Of a stretch of 64,000 bases of DNA, positions 1-11,129 are shown in pieces (position 1 is the stretch's first letter; every line of letters starts with the position of its first letter). This stretch comes from Casuarina equisetifolia. Lineage: Eukaryota > Streptophyta > Magnoliopsida > Fagales > Casuarinaceae. The translations under genes were made by a program, and so were the position numbers. Where the stretch lies: assembly GCA_028551475.1 (NCBI GenBank), contig CM052357.1, positions 1,860,001 to 1,924,000 on the forward strand. The letters are read 5' to 3'. The notes beneath the pieces are model-generated. The model made no database searches. It worked only from the letters and a program-made list of their open reading frames with translations, and was not told the DNA's origin.

Positions 1-240
1 ACACGTACAGCTTGGAATTCAAACTCCCGCACGAACACTTCTTTACTTTCAGGACACGGTACTTAGTATTCTAACTTTGTTTTGTGAATTATGCATTTTA
101 GAACTTGGGACTTTGAATCCATTTGACTAATACAAAGAATAGACGGAAGCACCAAGGCTTTTTGACTTTCAACACGTACAGCTTGGAATTCAAACTCCCG
201 CACGTTTATCAAGCAATCAGTCCATTTTTCTATTGCTAGT

Positions 241-1304
241 TGAAACAAAGAGCTAAAGTTTCCAATTCATGCATGAAAGATTCACGTCTATCAAGGATTC
301 TATCGAGAAGAACAAATACCAACGTCCTCCAGAAATCTAGAGACAAGAATCAGTAAAGAACATCCACGGGAAGAAGAGATGTCTTTCAATTAGGAAGGGC
401 TTCCGGAATAACTAATCCTTAATATGAAGGGTGCTGTAGCAATTTGACTTGAGGTGGAAGACTGGCAGTTGTAGAGTTGAAATCGGGTTAAAGTCAAATA
501 TATATATAATAATACTAATTTTGTCAAATATACAAAATAACCGTATATGTACTATGCTATTTTGTTAGTCATCAACGATCATAATGAAAGCGTTACCAGG
601 AAAGAGAATTTCTTGTAGATCCTAAATCTTTTTTCCTTGTTTCTTTTTAGAAACAAGGACAAAACCTTCATATATTTTAATAATAATAACAAACTATGCT
701 GAAAAGTCATACTTCTTAAATATATAAAGAACTGTAAGTTTAACATTTAAAAATTAACTGTTAACCTTATATGCTGAACTCATAGTTTGTTGCAAATTTT
801 TTAAGAACCCAATAAATAAAAAGGAGAGCAAGTTTGTTTAATTCTCTAGAGGTTTATAATTTCCATAGACCTAATTGATCATTCATAAATGCATTTGTGC
901 ATGCCTTTGACAAGAAGCCTAGTCAATCAAAAAATTTAAGCTATTGAACTTGGTATTTGTGATTTTTTAATTTGTCCACACTTGAATACTCTTCTTTGAA
1001 CATATGTCTAATAGTAGTGCATAGTGAATATATATAGATCCTAAGTATATAGAGATTGTAAAACGTTATAGGCAGCTATTTATTGTGCATTTAACAATTA
1101 ATTGATCTTGAGTTTCGTAAATATTTAGAATTCTCTCATGTTATATGTATGTTTTATATGGTCAGCATAAATCTCCCAACACTTGGGTATTCATGCCAAT
1201 GAATAATTGTATGTAAAACAAATAATTTTGTAAGAACAAAGATGGATATTAAACCCTATTTAGAATCAAACTATGATGATAAGATAATCCAATAATTTTG
1301 TAAA
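241..1304. other. Non-coding flank left of relic P1
   Basis: AT-rich sequence, repeated with small changes in units 2 (16,447-17,366) and 3 (28,548-29,597). I see no gene, RNA or intact mobile element. Short T-runs and an AT-repeat stretch (about 496-515) differ in length among copies, with the longest TA tract in unit 2 at 16,709-16,734. Confidence 0.6.
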
Positions 1305-2063
1305 TCTTGAATCCGCGTTTGAGGTAGGCGACGAACGAACATCAAGTTTCAATTCAGCTCCAACGTGGGTGTAATCCCATTCCAATGTCCCGGTGATATC
1401 ATCAAATCTCTGCAAAGATTCATTAAAAGGAAGCCCTAGCATCTAAGGGACTACGTCTTGATTGATCACCACCCTCAGTGTTTTCACTTCCAACTGGTGA
1501 AGATCACCCCGGAAAGCAATGTTGCCACCCTGGGGGCCCCGAAGGAAATCACGTTAACATGAAGTTTGGGGATTCTCGCAGCGGCCTCGTAAGCGTTGAG
1601 CAGAGCTAATGCACCACCCAAGCTATGTCCGGTTATCGTGAGACTAACTTCTTCACCTTTACCCCTGTGCAATTCTACAAGCCTGGTGATTTCTTCATTG
1701 ACTTGCTCTGAGGCGCAGGTCATGTTATACCTGGTAGATTCGCTCTTACTGGTGTAAATAACAAGAAAATTGTGTTCAACTTTAGCATCCCCCTCCCCAA
1801 ATGGCTCCAGCTTCCTCTGGATATCTTCGACCACTCCGATGGTGCCACGGTTCCACGCCACGCCACCACAATATGTCTATGCCCAATCCTTTGTCTCCCC
1901 GTCATCACTGACTGCAACATAACACATCTAGTTCGAGTGCTTGCTCCACGTATCCAACAGATGAGATTTCTGCAGCCATTGAGATATGTCTATATGCGAT
2001 ATGGCATAGATATATTTGCTAACAGTGTTAACCATTTCGACAGAGGCCTAGTTTCTATGAGTA
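1305..2063 (-). pseudogene. PLA1 lipase relic P1 (frame-broken, both ends missing)
   Basis: Read on the minus strand, this stretch shows pieces of the class I PLA1 protein in two frames: an IVVAWRGTVAPSEW-like segment near 1,860, then the KLEPFG, TRYN, GHSLGGALALL and ISFGAPRV segments in another frame. The N-terminal ~130 residues and the C-terminal ~70 are absent. Several frame changes separate conserved segments, so no full enzyme can be made even though the GHSLGG active-site motif survives. Its right end at about 2,063 runs into non-coding flank shared with 29,970-30,150 of unit 3. The relics at 17,367-17,812 and 29,598-29,985 are its counterparts. Confidence 0.8.
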
Positions 2064-2227
2064 AGAAGGTATTGGTTATTTTTTATTCCTTCTGTTCATC
2101 ATGGTCGGGAGAAGGAAGGATGAAGACGTTGAATAGGATCTTGGGCTAAACCTTTTTGGACCTTTTCTTTTTATTTGGCTTGATAAAGTTTAAACCCAAC
2201 ATATTTCACAGGTTACAGATTGCTTAC

Positions 2228-2717
2228 TGTTGAGAGTTGCTGGAATTATCACCACTTCGATAAGTGCAGGAACGTGATTGTTAAACGTGAAGAGTGATGA
2301 TTATATGGAGAAAAATGTGGAAGAGTAAAGAGTGGTGATTGTTGGAGCAAAACGTGGAGGATCGTGTGCAAAAAGAAAACTATCTTTAGTGGGCAATTAT
2401 CCGAAGGTAGTGGTGATAAGTTTGTTATATAAGTAAGGTCGTAGGATATTCTAGGTGAGCAATAAATTAGTGTATTTTGTAGTTGTTTTCCATTTAGACA
2501 AATTGCTTTGTAAGATTCTTGTTTTTACATTGGAGCTGTCAAGTCTGTGAGCCATTGAGCTATTGTGTTTGTGAGCCTTAGAGTTTTTGTTTGTGTTGCT
2601 TTTTGACTATTTGTATTGCTATTTCAGTTGTTATTTAAATATAACAAAATATCAAACCTTTTTGGTTTTGTTGGGTTGTGTTTTTTCCTACTGTTGAGAG
2701 ATACCAAAAAACCAACA
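2228..2717 (+). repeat. 5' LTR of the Copia element
   Basis: 490 bp, beginning TGTTGAGAG and ending CCAACA. A TATA-like stretch (gttatataagtaagg) near 2,426-2,440 is a plausible LTR promoter. It is almost collinear with 4,392-4,881. Confidence 0.92.
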
Positions 2718-2790
2718 GTGGTATCAGAGCCTTCACAGGTTCCTGATCGTCACTGCATATTGTCTTTGCTTATAACACCTTTCCAAATAT

Positions 2791-3625
2791 GGCATCTACA
2801 CCAACTGGAGGTTCTTCTTCTACTGGTTCTACTGTGTAACCAACTCCACTCATTCCTAATTCTCAACTTCCACTGCCCATCTTTGACGGGACCAACTATC
2901 AATCCTGGAGTCTTCGAATGACAACTTTTTTGAAATGTCAAGGAATGTGGGAGATAGTGGAGCATGGCATCTCGAAAGTAGACAATGTTAAGACTCTTAC
3001 TCCATCAAAGAAGGAGAAATATCGAAAGAATATTGACAAGGAAATGAAGACTCTTCTTGTGATGTAGATGTCGATAACTGAGCCTATTGTTCCTAGGATT
3101 TCTTTTGCAGAAACTCCCCAGAAGGTATGGACCACACTCAAGAATGAGTATCTTGGAACTCCAAAGGTACGAGCTGTGAGGTTTCAATCTCTTAAACGTG
3201 ATTTTGAATTACTATGCATGCATGAAGATGAAACTGTTGGTGCTTATTATGGTAGAGTTAATGCCATAGTGAGTCAGATTCGTAGCTTAGGAGAAATATG
3301 GCCAAACTCACGTGTGGTGGAAAAACTTCTCATTAGCCTTACTGAGAAGTTTGACGCCACTGTCACCACTATAGAAGAGACAAAAGACTTTACTATTATG
3401 CTAGTCTCTGAACTTATAGGGACATTAGAAGCATTTGAAAAAAGGTTTGATAGAAGGAGAGGAAAAGAGCCCTTGGAATTGGCATTTAAAAGTAAAGCTT
3501 TTGTAGGAACAAAAAAAGGTGATGACGAAACTGTTGGGAATGATGAACGGGGTTCAGGAAAGGGAAGATATCCGCCATGTAAGATTTGTAAGAAAACTAA
3601 CCATTTGGAAAAGTTTTGTTGGTAG
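2791..3625 (+). pseudogene. Copia gag region, broken by stop codons
   Basis: Frame starting at the ATG at 2,791 reads a short Ser/Thr-rich leader, a stop, then the F-D-G-T-N-Y-x-x-W signature typical of plant Copia gag. A second stop (TAG at 3,065-3,067) precedes an open stretch 3,068-3,625 with a gag-like helical domain (TPQKVWTTLKNEY, VRAVRFQSLKRDFELL). It ends in a zinc knuckle of CX2CX4HX4C form (CKICKKTNHLEKFC) immediately before a third stop. A second, degenerate knuckle follows. The order and motifs are those of Copia gag; the stops show decay. Confidence 0.85.
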
Positions 3626-3745
3626 AAAGGAAAGGTTCAATGCAGGAACTATCAGAAATTCGGACATCTAGAAAGAAATTGAAGGTTAAAAGCATATCAA
3701 CAAGTGAATATAGCATAACAAGATGAAAAACCTGGAGAAGCAACA

Positions 3746-4394
3746 TTGTTCTTTGCTAGTTTGTCCGTTACCTGTGTCGATCCAAACTTATGGTATATAG
3801 ACAATGGGTGTACCAATCACATGTCTCCTCATGAAGGCATTTTCAACCGATTGGATAGGAGTTTCAGATCTCGTGTTAAATTGGGTGATCATCGTTTTAT
3901 AGAAATAATTGGAAAAGGTGAAGTTTTGGTGGAAACTGCAGATGGCGTCAAAGCAATACAAGAAGTCTTATAGGTGCCAGCACTTGGATGTAACTTGCTT
4001 AGTGTTGGGTAGATGATGGAGAATGGCTATACCTTGCTATTCAAAGGAAAAGTATGTAATATACTTGATGAAATGGATATGGAGGTGGCAAATGTCAACA
4101 TGCGGAGTACAAGAAACTTTCCTCTTAAGTTTCAATATGCTGTGGCAACCGTCCTTACTGCATCAGAAGACAAGAGTTGGTTATGGCACCGAAGGTATGG
4201 TCATCTTAACTTTAAATCTCTTGAAGAATTACATAATAGAGATATGGTAACTGGTCTTCCACAAGTTAAGATGCCACAGAATATATGTGAGGGCTGTTAG
4301 CTCGGAAAAAGTACACGACAACCGTTTCCAGTAAAGGGAAAAGAAAAACAAACAACTATACTTGAATTGGTTCATTCCGATCTTTGTGGACCAA
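3746..4394 (+). pseudogene. Copia protease and GAG-pre-integrase region, truncated
   Basis: 3,746-3,973 has a retropepsin-like motif (LWYIDNGCTNHMS), with the usual active-site D-S/T-G written D-N-G. Stops separate it from 4,013-4,300, which shows the zinc-binding pre-integrase pattern (WLWHRRYGHLNF...ICEGC). After a stop the coding sense continues to the integrase start (HSDLCGPM) and then breaks directly into the right LTR at 4,395. Integrase core, reverse transcriptase and RNase H are deleted. Confidence 0.85.
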
Positions 4395-4881
4395 TGAGAG
4401 TTGCTGGAATTATCACCACTCCGATAAGTGCAGGAACGTGATTGTTAGACGTGAAGAGTGATGATTATATGGAGAAAAATGTGGAAGAGTGAAGAATGGT
4501 GATTGTTGGAGCAAAACGTGGAGGATCGCGTGCAAAAAGAAAACTGTCTTTAGTAGGCAATCATCCGAAGGTAGTGGTGATAGGTTTGTTATATAAGTAA
4601 GGTCGTAGGATATTCTAGGTGAGCAACAAATTAGTGTATTTTGTGGTTGTTTTCCGTTTAGACAAATTGCTCTGTAAGGTTCTTGTTTTTACCTTGGAGC
4701 TGTCGAGTCTGTGAGCCATTGAGCTATTGTGTTTGTGAGCCTTAGAGTTTTTGTTTATGTTGCTTTTTGACTATTTGTATTGCTATTTTAGTTGTTATTT
4801 AAATATAACAAAATATCAAACCTTTTTGGTTTTGTTGGGTTGTGTTTTTTCCTATTGTCGAGAGATACCAGAAAACCAACA
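4392..4881 (+). repeat. 3' LTR of the Copia element, with altered first bases
   Basis: Matches the 5' LTR from its fourth base (tgagagttgctgg at 4,395). The three bases before it belong to the integrase coding sequence rather than the LTR start. No polypurine tract lies in front of it. This is what an internal deletion ending in the LTR at a shared short motif would leave. Confidence 0.9.
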
Positions 4882-4926
4882 CTTACAACATACATTGTTG
4901 GCATGAAAGCGATAAAAAATTTTACC

Positions 4927-5200
4927 TTTTTTTTTTTTGGAAGAATGACAAATTATATTAATAAAATTTGAGTTCAGAAGCACAAAAACATACCTTAATA
5001 TTACAAAATTTATTATATCTATTAAAAATTAAATTAAATTAAATGCCTCTAAATCTTAGTTGAAATGATAATACCATAGAAAAATTTTATATTTCTAAAA
5101 AAAAAAAAAAGCTCTGTTCTATATTACTTTCTTTACCTTTATCAACAAAATAGAAATATTACTTGTTTTATCTTTAAAATAGTTTCTATTTCTTTCAATT
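4927..5200 (-). repeat. LINE/SINE-like 3' end, copy 1
   Basis: On the minus strand the segment ends in an A-run (plus-strand T-run at about 4,927-4,938) preceded by a shared tail of the form TTAATATAATTTGTC. Further in, it shares with the other copies the plus-strand signature of ttaatattacaaaa and a cctctaaatctta block. Ten such copies occur in the window, nine in this orientation. No coding part survives. Confidence 0.55.
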
Positions 5201-6510
5201 CATATACTAAAAAAGCAAACTTAAAATATATATAGATATCTCTAGAAGTTTAACAATCTAGTCTCTTCCTTTAATTACTTTGGTCATTTATTTCAATTCC
5301 TCATTAAATTCCATTCTAAGTAAGGATGCTTCGCTAAATCATCTCTAAGATAACTCTTATTTACTATGTGCAACTATTAGAAATCACAATAAATGTTGAC
5401 TAAAGGGAGCCATCAAACAATTGTTGTTGCCATAGAAAGTCTATTTCTATAAAGAAGTTATCTAATAAAATTATACTTGCAAATGCCACTGGTCTAAATT
5501 AGATCATACTAATTCATCATCTCATCAACTTATTGGAGGTTTTTATAAATTTTTGGAAACAATTTATAGAACCAAAGAGAATAGAAGTATAGGCTTGGCT
5601 TGAGGAGATCTTTTCAACTCCATGCCATGGTATTTTTTATGTCAAGTTCCATAACTAAGTTCTTTTTGCATTTTATATTGTGAAACAATATATTCATCCC
5701 AGGGTTTTGTCTTTATATGCTACAAGGACTCCGACACAGATTCCCAAGCTACACAGCAAAGCTCCAGCAGTTGATTCTTAGCTGTTCTTGCCAACGTACC
5801 TTTTCCTGAACTAGAAACCCAGTCTGGGGAAAACATCACATGTGACTATTGAGACTATTATCTAATGACGCGTCACTTGTAACATAAAAGAAACATGTGG
5901 AATTCACCAGCACTACGAGAGGCATTGGCCGACATACGCAACGTACGAAGTTTCACCTGCGTACTATGAAAACACTACTTATACAACTGGAGATTCATAC
6001 ATTGGAACCACTTTCCTCTTGTTTGTCGGTGTTCTTTTAAGGATCCATATCTTTTTATCGCGTTGGAATAATATATTCTTAAAGGTTTTGTAGTACATAT
6101 CTATATCAACATTTGACAGTATTCCAACTTAAGGAATTTTAGGTTTATTATCATTTCTTTCTTCCTTTAAGAAAACACATCGTATGGGAGTCCAATATAA
6201 AGCTTAATAATTGTCTTACTTTTAGACCTTTTTTCGTGTCTTTATTTTGTCTTCCTCATTGTTATGTGAGGGGTTGAAGATTAGAATTCCAGAGAAGTTA
6301 TACTACATACGTATTACAACAATTAGAAGCTCGATACCAAAGATGTCAAAACATAATTCTTTTTTCCTTTTTTTTTTGGAATGACAAATTGAATTAATAA
6401 AAATCAGAATACAAAAATAAAAGAACATACCCTAATATTACAGAAGTTAATTCAACTAAGAAAATATAGTTCATACAAAGTATAGCATAGATTCAAGTAC
6501 GCCTTGTGCT
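5200..6510. other. 3' flank of copy A, shared with units 2 and 3
   Basis: No gene seen. It is collinear with 17,815-19,069 and 30,390-31,792. A block near 5,700-5,830 (gctccagcagtt and its surroundings) recurs about 3.5 kb away in the flank of the next gene (9,280-9,420), so it is an older gene-level duplication. A short LINE-like tail (about 6,357-6,450) lies about 60 bp downstream of the stop codon of copy A. Confidence 0.6.
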
Positions 6511-7930
6511 TCAACTCATAACAAAAGTATGGACCCTTGATTCTCTACTTGGTGTATGTATGTCTTCTGCCTCTCTCTTCGGCTTCACCCATCTCCCATA
6601 AGCATTACAAACTAAACCCTTGTTCGCCAACTGGTACCAAGAAGGAGGAATCCTAAGCTCATCCACCAACATATCACAAGCCTTGTTCACCAAAGCAACA
6701 TCCCTCCTCGCATCCAATCGATATGTCGTGGTCGTACTAAGAAACCCATCGACAAGATGAAGGTATGTCTCAAGGCTATGGAACCCTGCTAAATTGAGTC
6801 CGTGTTTGAGGTAAGGAGATGAATGAACGTCAAGTTTCAACTCGGCTCCCACATGGGTGTAAACCCATTCCAATGTCCCTGCGATATCATCAAATCTCTG
6901 CAAATTTTCGTTGAAAACAAGCTCTGGCATGCGAGGGACTACGTCTTGCTTGTTCACCGCTCTCAGTGTTTTGACTCCCAACTGATGAAGCTCATCTCGG
7001 AAAGTACCGTTGCCGACCCTGGGAGCACCGAAGGAAATCACGCTAACGTGAACGTTGGGAATTGTTGACGCTGCATTGAGGAGAGCTAATGCACCGCCCA
7101 AGCTGTGTCCGGTGATTGTGATGCTAACTTCTTCGCCTTTCTCCCTGTAAAACTTCACGAGCCTGGTCAGTTCTTCTATGGCTTGTTCTGAAGCACTTGT
7201 CTAGTTGTGCCTCGTGGATTCGCTCCTACCTCTGTAAATACCCAGAAAGCCACGTTCAACTTTAGCATCCCCTTGCCCAAATGGCTCCAGTTTCAGCTGT
7301 ATATCCTCGTACCACTCCGAAGCAGCCACCGTTCCGCGCCACGCCACCACAATATCTCTCCGCCCAATCCTCTGTGTCTCCTCCTCGTCGCTGACTGCAA
7401 CGTAGCCCATCCAGTTCGAGTCCTTGCTCCAACTCTCCAACAAATGGGACCTCCGCAGCCACTGCGGCATATCTACGTGCAACATGGCGTAAATATACTT
7501 GCTAACAACGTAACCATTTTTTCCAAGGCCCAGTTTCTCGAACAACATGCTGCGGTTGTACCTGCAGCTCCCACAGTACCCCGAGAAAGAATCAAAATCA
7601 AAAGCATCGTACGTGGCTTGTGCGAATTCTCCATATTTGACGATCTCTCTTCGAAGCCAAGGGTGAAGAGGGTCCAAAAGATTGTCCCAGTCCAACGAAC
7701 CGTGTATCTCTCGCCACTTGTCTGCTATGACCTCCTTGGGAGAAGCTGTTGGAGTAGATTGTTTTTTTGAACCGTATGAGCTCCAACTAGGAGAAGGGGT
7801 TTTAGGATGAAGGTGGAGGAGATGTGAAAGTGACTCGGCGAAAAGTGAAACCCCCTTTGATGGTTTCGTTTCGTGGGGAGAGAGAACAGCTTCTTGATAA
7901 GCAAGCATGGGTTACAGAAAGCTTGATCAT
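6511..7930 (-). pseudogene. Class I phospholipase A1 (PLA1-Igamma / DAD1-like), copy A, disrupted
   Basis: This copy is full length and intronless, and closely resembles the open copies D and F. Seen changes: a 4-bp insertion near codon 10 puts the usual ATG (7,928-7,930) out of frame, though an ATG at 7,906-7,908 could restart in frame. A stop codon TAG at 7,201-7,203 replaces a Lys codon at about residue 242. A 9-bp in-frame deletion removes three residues just after the GHSLGGALALLN active-site segment. The second half (6,511-7,158) is open and keeps Ser, Asp (KQDVVP) and His (GFHSLETYLH). The first half alone lacks all catalytic residues, so no active enzyme is expected. It has a normal TATA box and could still be transcribed. 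Confidence 0.88.
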
Positions 7931-8049
7931 GCTGGATTCGATGGCGAAAAGATGATTATAGATCGTTGATGGTGTTCAAGTAGTGATCACTTGGCAATAT
8001 CTGAAATCTGGAGGACGAAGATTGCATAGGGAATCAGGGGGGTAGAGGG

Positions 8050-8083
8050 TATATATAGTTGACAGCTGAGCTGAGCCGGTCAA
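8050..8083 (-). promoter_or_regulatory. TATA box and TTGACC motif of copy A
   Basis: TATATATA at 8,050-8,057, 120 bp from the usual ATG, and TTGACC (plus ggtcaa) at 8,078-8,083. Both are in the same places in copies B, D, E and F. The G-box position of B-type promoters reads attcgta here (about 8,299-8,305). Confidence 0.65.
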
Positions 8084-9863
8084 CTTCTTTTTCCAAGATT
8101 TGTTCAACGGGAGTAAGTGTTGAAGCGTTCAATTGGGTCAGGATCTCTGTTGAAGTACTGAAAAAGGTCAAGTCTTCAGGCTTTCCTTCTATTCACACCA
8201 TGGGAAACGACGTCTACCTTCTTGACTTGGTACTATCATCTTTCAGCAAACGATAGAGACTACAATTCTTCACAATGACGCATAGGCTCGAGAGTTTCAA
8301 TTCGTACACCAAGCACTCAGTCTATTACTTTATCGCATTTAAATGTGTGGCTTGAATAAAGCAGCCAATAAAGATGAGTTGCTTTCAAATTCATCCATCA
8401 AAACTTTTGCAAGTTACTTTTGATGCCCATAAAGCTATGATTCAGTCGTGGTATGCCACGATTTTCTAGCAAGAACAAGTAAGAGTTCTAATTCATTTCA
8501 GCAAAAAAGACTGCTGGGAGAAGAACAATGATTGAGTAGCGGCAACCATCGTTCCACTCGTGAAGTTTCGAAGCAATCTTTAATTTTTAGGCTACCTCGG
8601 CCGTCACAAGAAAAGACCATTGCCCATTAAGGTTTGCCTTACCCTACCCAATCATTAAATATATTATGTCACCACAATACTCAATGCTTATATTTCACAC
8701 TGTACAAATCTCTTACAACTTGCGTCATTGGCATGATAGCAGTAATACTCTTTTAAGGAAAATAAATTTCTTTATGGGAATGATCCAAGGGTTGGAAGAA
8801 AATTCCTTTTTTATTATTTATAAAAGGTCAAGTATTATATATTAAGAAGGAAAATTATTTTCTCTATTTTATAATTGTTATTGCTTTGACGAAAAAACCT
8901 CCCTTTTGCTCCAATTTGTATTCTTATCGATTGCATCAACCTGATTTTCTCTCCAAATATGTAAAATTCTACAAACGGTTACCTCAATTCAGTCATCACC
9001 AAAAGTTCTGTTGATAATGATCATAACATTTCTAATCAAAGGAACTCTTTACTATAGCAGTAACTATTTCATAGTAAATTCCAAACTTCTCTGTTTTCAC
9101 GGCCTGGACATCTCAACAAATCGACCCAAGCCTGGTTTAACATCAAGTCTGCGTGTTTTTATATATATCAAAATAAATAAATAAAAAGGTCTGGTTCCAC
9201 CCATGCGGATTTCTATCATTGCCAAAACCCTTTTGAGAAGTTACCGCCCAAAAACAAGAAATTGATTATCTCCTTTTTCAGGGTAAAAGGTTATGTTTTT
9301 AGATGCTGCAAAAACCAGGATCCTGTTTTGAAGCTGCATAGGGAAGCTCCAGCAGTTCGTTCTTACCTATTCTTTCCAACACCATTTTCCTCCACGAGAA
9401 ACCAGGTCCGAGCCAAAAATATCGAATATGACTACCGAATCTTTTGTCTAATGGCCTCTCAAGTGTAACACATAAGAATCATGTGGTGTTCAACTGCACT
9501 ACGACGACATATGGAATGTACAAAGTTCTACCTGCTGACAATGAATGCTTATATTAAGATAGATTCATTGCTTAGAACTATTAAGGATTCATATCCTTTT
9601 ATTAAGTTGAGTTTACGTTGTTAAAGGTTTTCTAGTACATATTTTTATCACGATTTGGCAGGAGTCCAAAGTAAGGAATTTTAGGTTTCTTAGATTATTA
9701 TTTTTCCTTTAAATAATAGACTTCAGTGTGAGAGAAACACCATCATATGCGAGTCCAATTTGAGTTTAATTGTGAGTAGGAATGTAATGAGTTTGAATAA
9801 ATGCTGTTATCGATCTTCTTATGAATGAGATGAAATATAATCTCAATTTGTTTATCTTGCTTA
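8084..9863. other. Upstream flank of copy A
   Basis: No gene seen. It is collinear with 21,530-23,375 and 33,370-35,080. It includes distal promoter sequence (to about 8,600) and then the 3'-flank-like block (9,262-9,480) of the following gene unit. Confidence 0.6.
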
Positions 9864-11124
9864 AAATGAAAATAATATTTAAGAACAAATATAAAAAAGT
9901 TAGCAAGAAATTGGACTGGAAAAGAGAATAAGAGAAGCATAAACACAAAGCAAGAAATGTGTTTGCAAAAGGAGAACGTCAAGTCTATTTTTGCTTGCTT
10001 ATGGTTTACATCTTACACGGCTCTTATATAGCCAACCAACATAACAAAAGACAAAGTACAACTTGCATGCCACTTGCATGAAAAGACGTAGCCACTTGCC
10101 AAGATGCTCATCATCACATAGTGTAGTGCTGCAGGCATTTAAGAGCTCTATCAAGAGATCAATATAATATTTGTGGGTCCCTCACTTATCCTCCAAATCT
10201 TCAATTTTGTGCGTAGACCCCACGAACTCCTCTTCTTCTTTTGGTAGTTCTTCTTCATAGACCCTTAAGGCAGTAAGTGGGTCTTCTTCACCAAGGTATT
10301 CATCCATGGTACACGTTCCAACTTGGTTACCACAATTCTCGTTTAGGAAACTGTCTTCCATATTGTTTGTATTAGCTAGAGTCCCAACATCGTAATCAAC
10401 AGGAGGTCCATACATAGCTTCATCATAATTCCTTATGTTGAGCTCTTCATTACCTTCCTCGTTTGACCATGAGATTGCCAAGACATCTTCATAGTTCAAC
10501 CCATTCAGAAACCTGTCACTTGCTAGCTGTGTAAATTGAGAAACCTTCATCCATTCCAAGAGTACACTCAATCAACCTCATATTTGGTTCCAGCTCTAGA
10601 GGCAACACAGGTGACAAGGGTTCTTGTTTGATTACCAGTGATTCAGGCATAGGTGGTAACACGTCGAAGTGTGTGTTTGAAACCACACCATTCAGACCCA
10701 GATTATTCTCTGTCTGACGAGAGGATTCTCCTACCTCAAAGATAGGTGACATGCTCGAGTCAACTAACTGATATCCCGGTTCCACCATCTCAATAATTCC
10801 ACTAGCCTGAGACACATTCAGACATAATTCAGACATACTTCATCACCGTCTTTCTCTTGTCTAGCAAAGAAGATTTGACCATTGTTAGAGTTATAATAGG
10901 ACGAAGAGGCTATCATCGGTCCAAGTGCAGTTACGTCAAATGGTGAACAAGACCATTGAAAGGTGGCCCTATAGTCTTCTGGAGGGAGATAACGAGGAGT
11001 GATCTCTTCTGAAGAGGCATCAGTACTAACAGTTGCACATAAACCGGAATCCTTCTCAGATGAACCAGCTGCTCCAAAGGAGGAGGGTGAAGAAATATTT
11101 CCATAAATATTAATACTGTTGATA
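9864..11124 (-). other. 1.26-kb insertion with decayed coding and promoter-like sequence, origin unknown
   Basis: The block interrupts a sequence that is continuous in unit 2 (about 23,370-23,385) and is flanked by gctta at 9,859-9,863 and 11,125-11,129, as a target duplication would be. On the minus strand it reads, in order, about 300 codons of protein-like sequence spread over three frames, a stop at about 10,182, about 150 bp of non-coding DNA, a TATATAAG box (10,023-10,030) and a pyrimidine-rich leader. The termini are not TG...CA, so it is not a plain solo LTR. A coding end followed by a strong promoter and leader resembles the genome ends of pararetroviruses (Caulimoviridae) or an LTR element, but I recognise no diagnostic domain. 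A captured host-gene fragment is the other option. Confidence 0.5.
10182..11095 (-). pseudogene. Decayed coding segment in the 1.26-kb insertion, unassigned
   Basis: Three consecutive minus-strand segments in different frames: about 11,095-10,840, 10,836-10,516 and 10,571-10,182, the last two overlapping. They have protein-like composition: Ser-rich at first, then hydrophobic/acidic, ending in a strongly acidic tail (ELPKEEEEF, IEDLEDK) before a stop. At least two frameshifts prevent one product. I do not recognise the family. Candidates are an old viral-type protein, a transposon protein or a captured transcription-regulator fragment, and the sequence does not decide between them. Confidence 0.4.
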
Positions 11125-11129
11125 GCTTA

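Larger units (their letters stand above)
2228..4881 (+). mobile_element. Ty1/Copia LTR retrotransposon, internally deleted, with target duplication
   Basis: Two direct repeats of about 490 bp flank a decayed gag/protease/pre-integrase region. The 5-bp target duplication cttac lies at 2,223-2,227 and 4,882-4,886. A primer-binding site (tggtatcagagc, initiator-Met tRNA type) follows the left LTR at 2,719-2,730. The element ends match at tgttg...caaca, although the first three bases of the right LTR are replaced. No integrase core, reverse transcriptase or RNase H is present, so it cannot move by itself. Unit 3 shows the uninterrupted target site, so insertion probably followed the unit duplication. 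About 21 differences separate the LTRs by eye (about 4%), nearly all transitions. Confidence 0.92.

Noticed and set aside
1772-2149. 125-codon plus-strand open frame near relic P1
   Set aside because: It is antisense to the lipase relic and has the same composition as the other antisense shadows.
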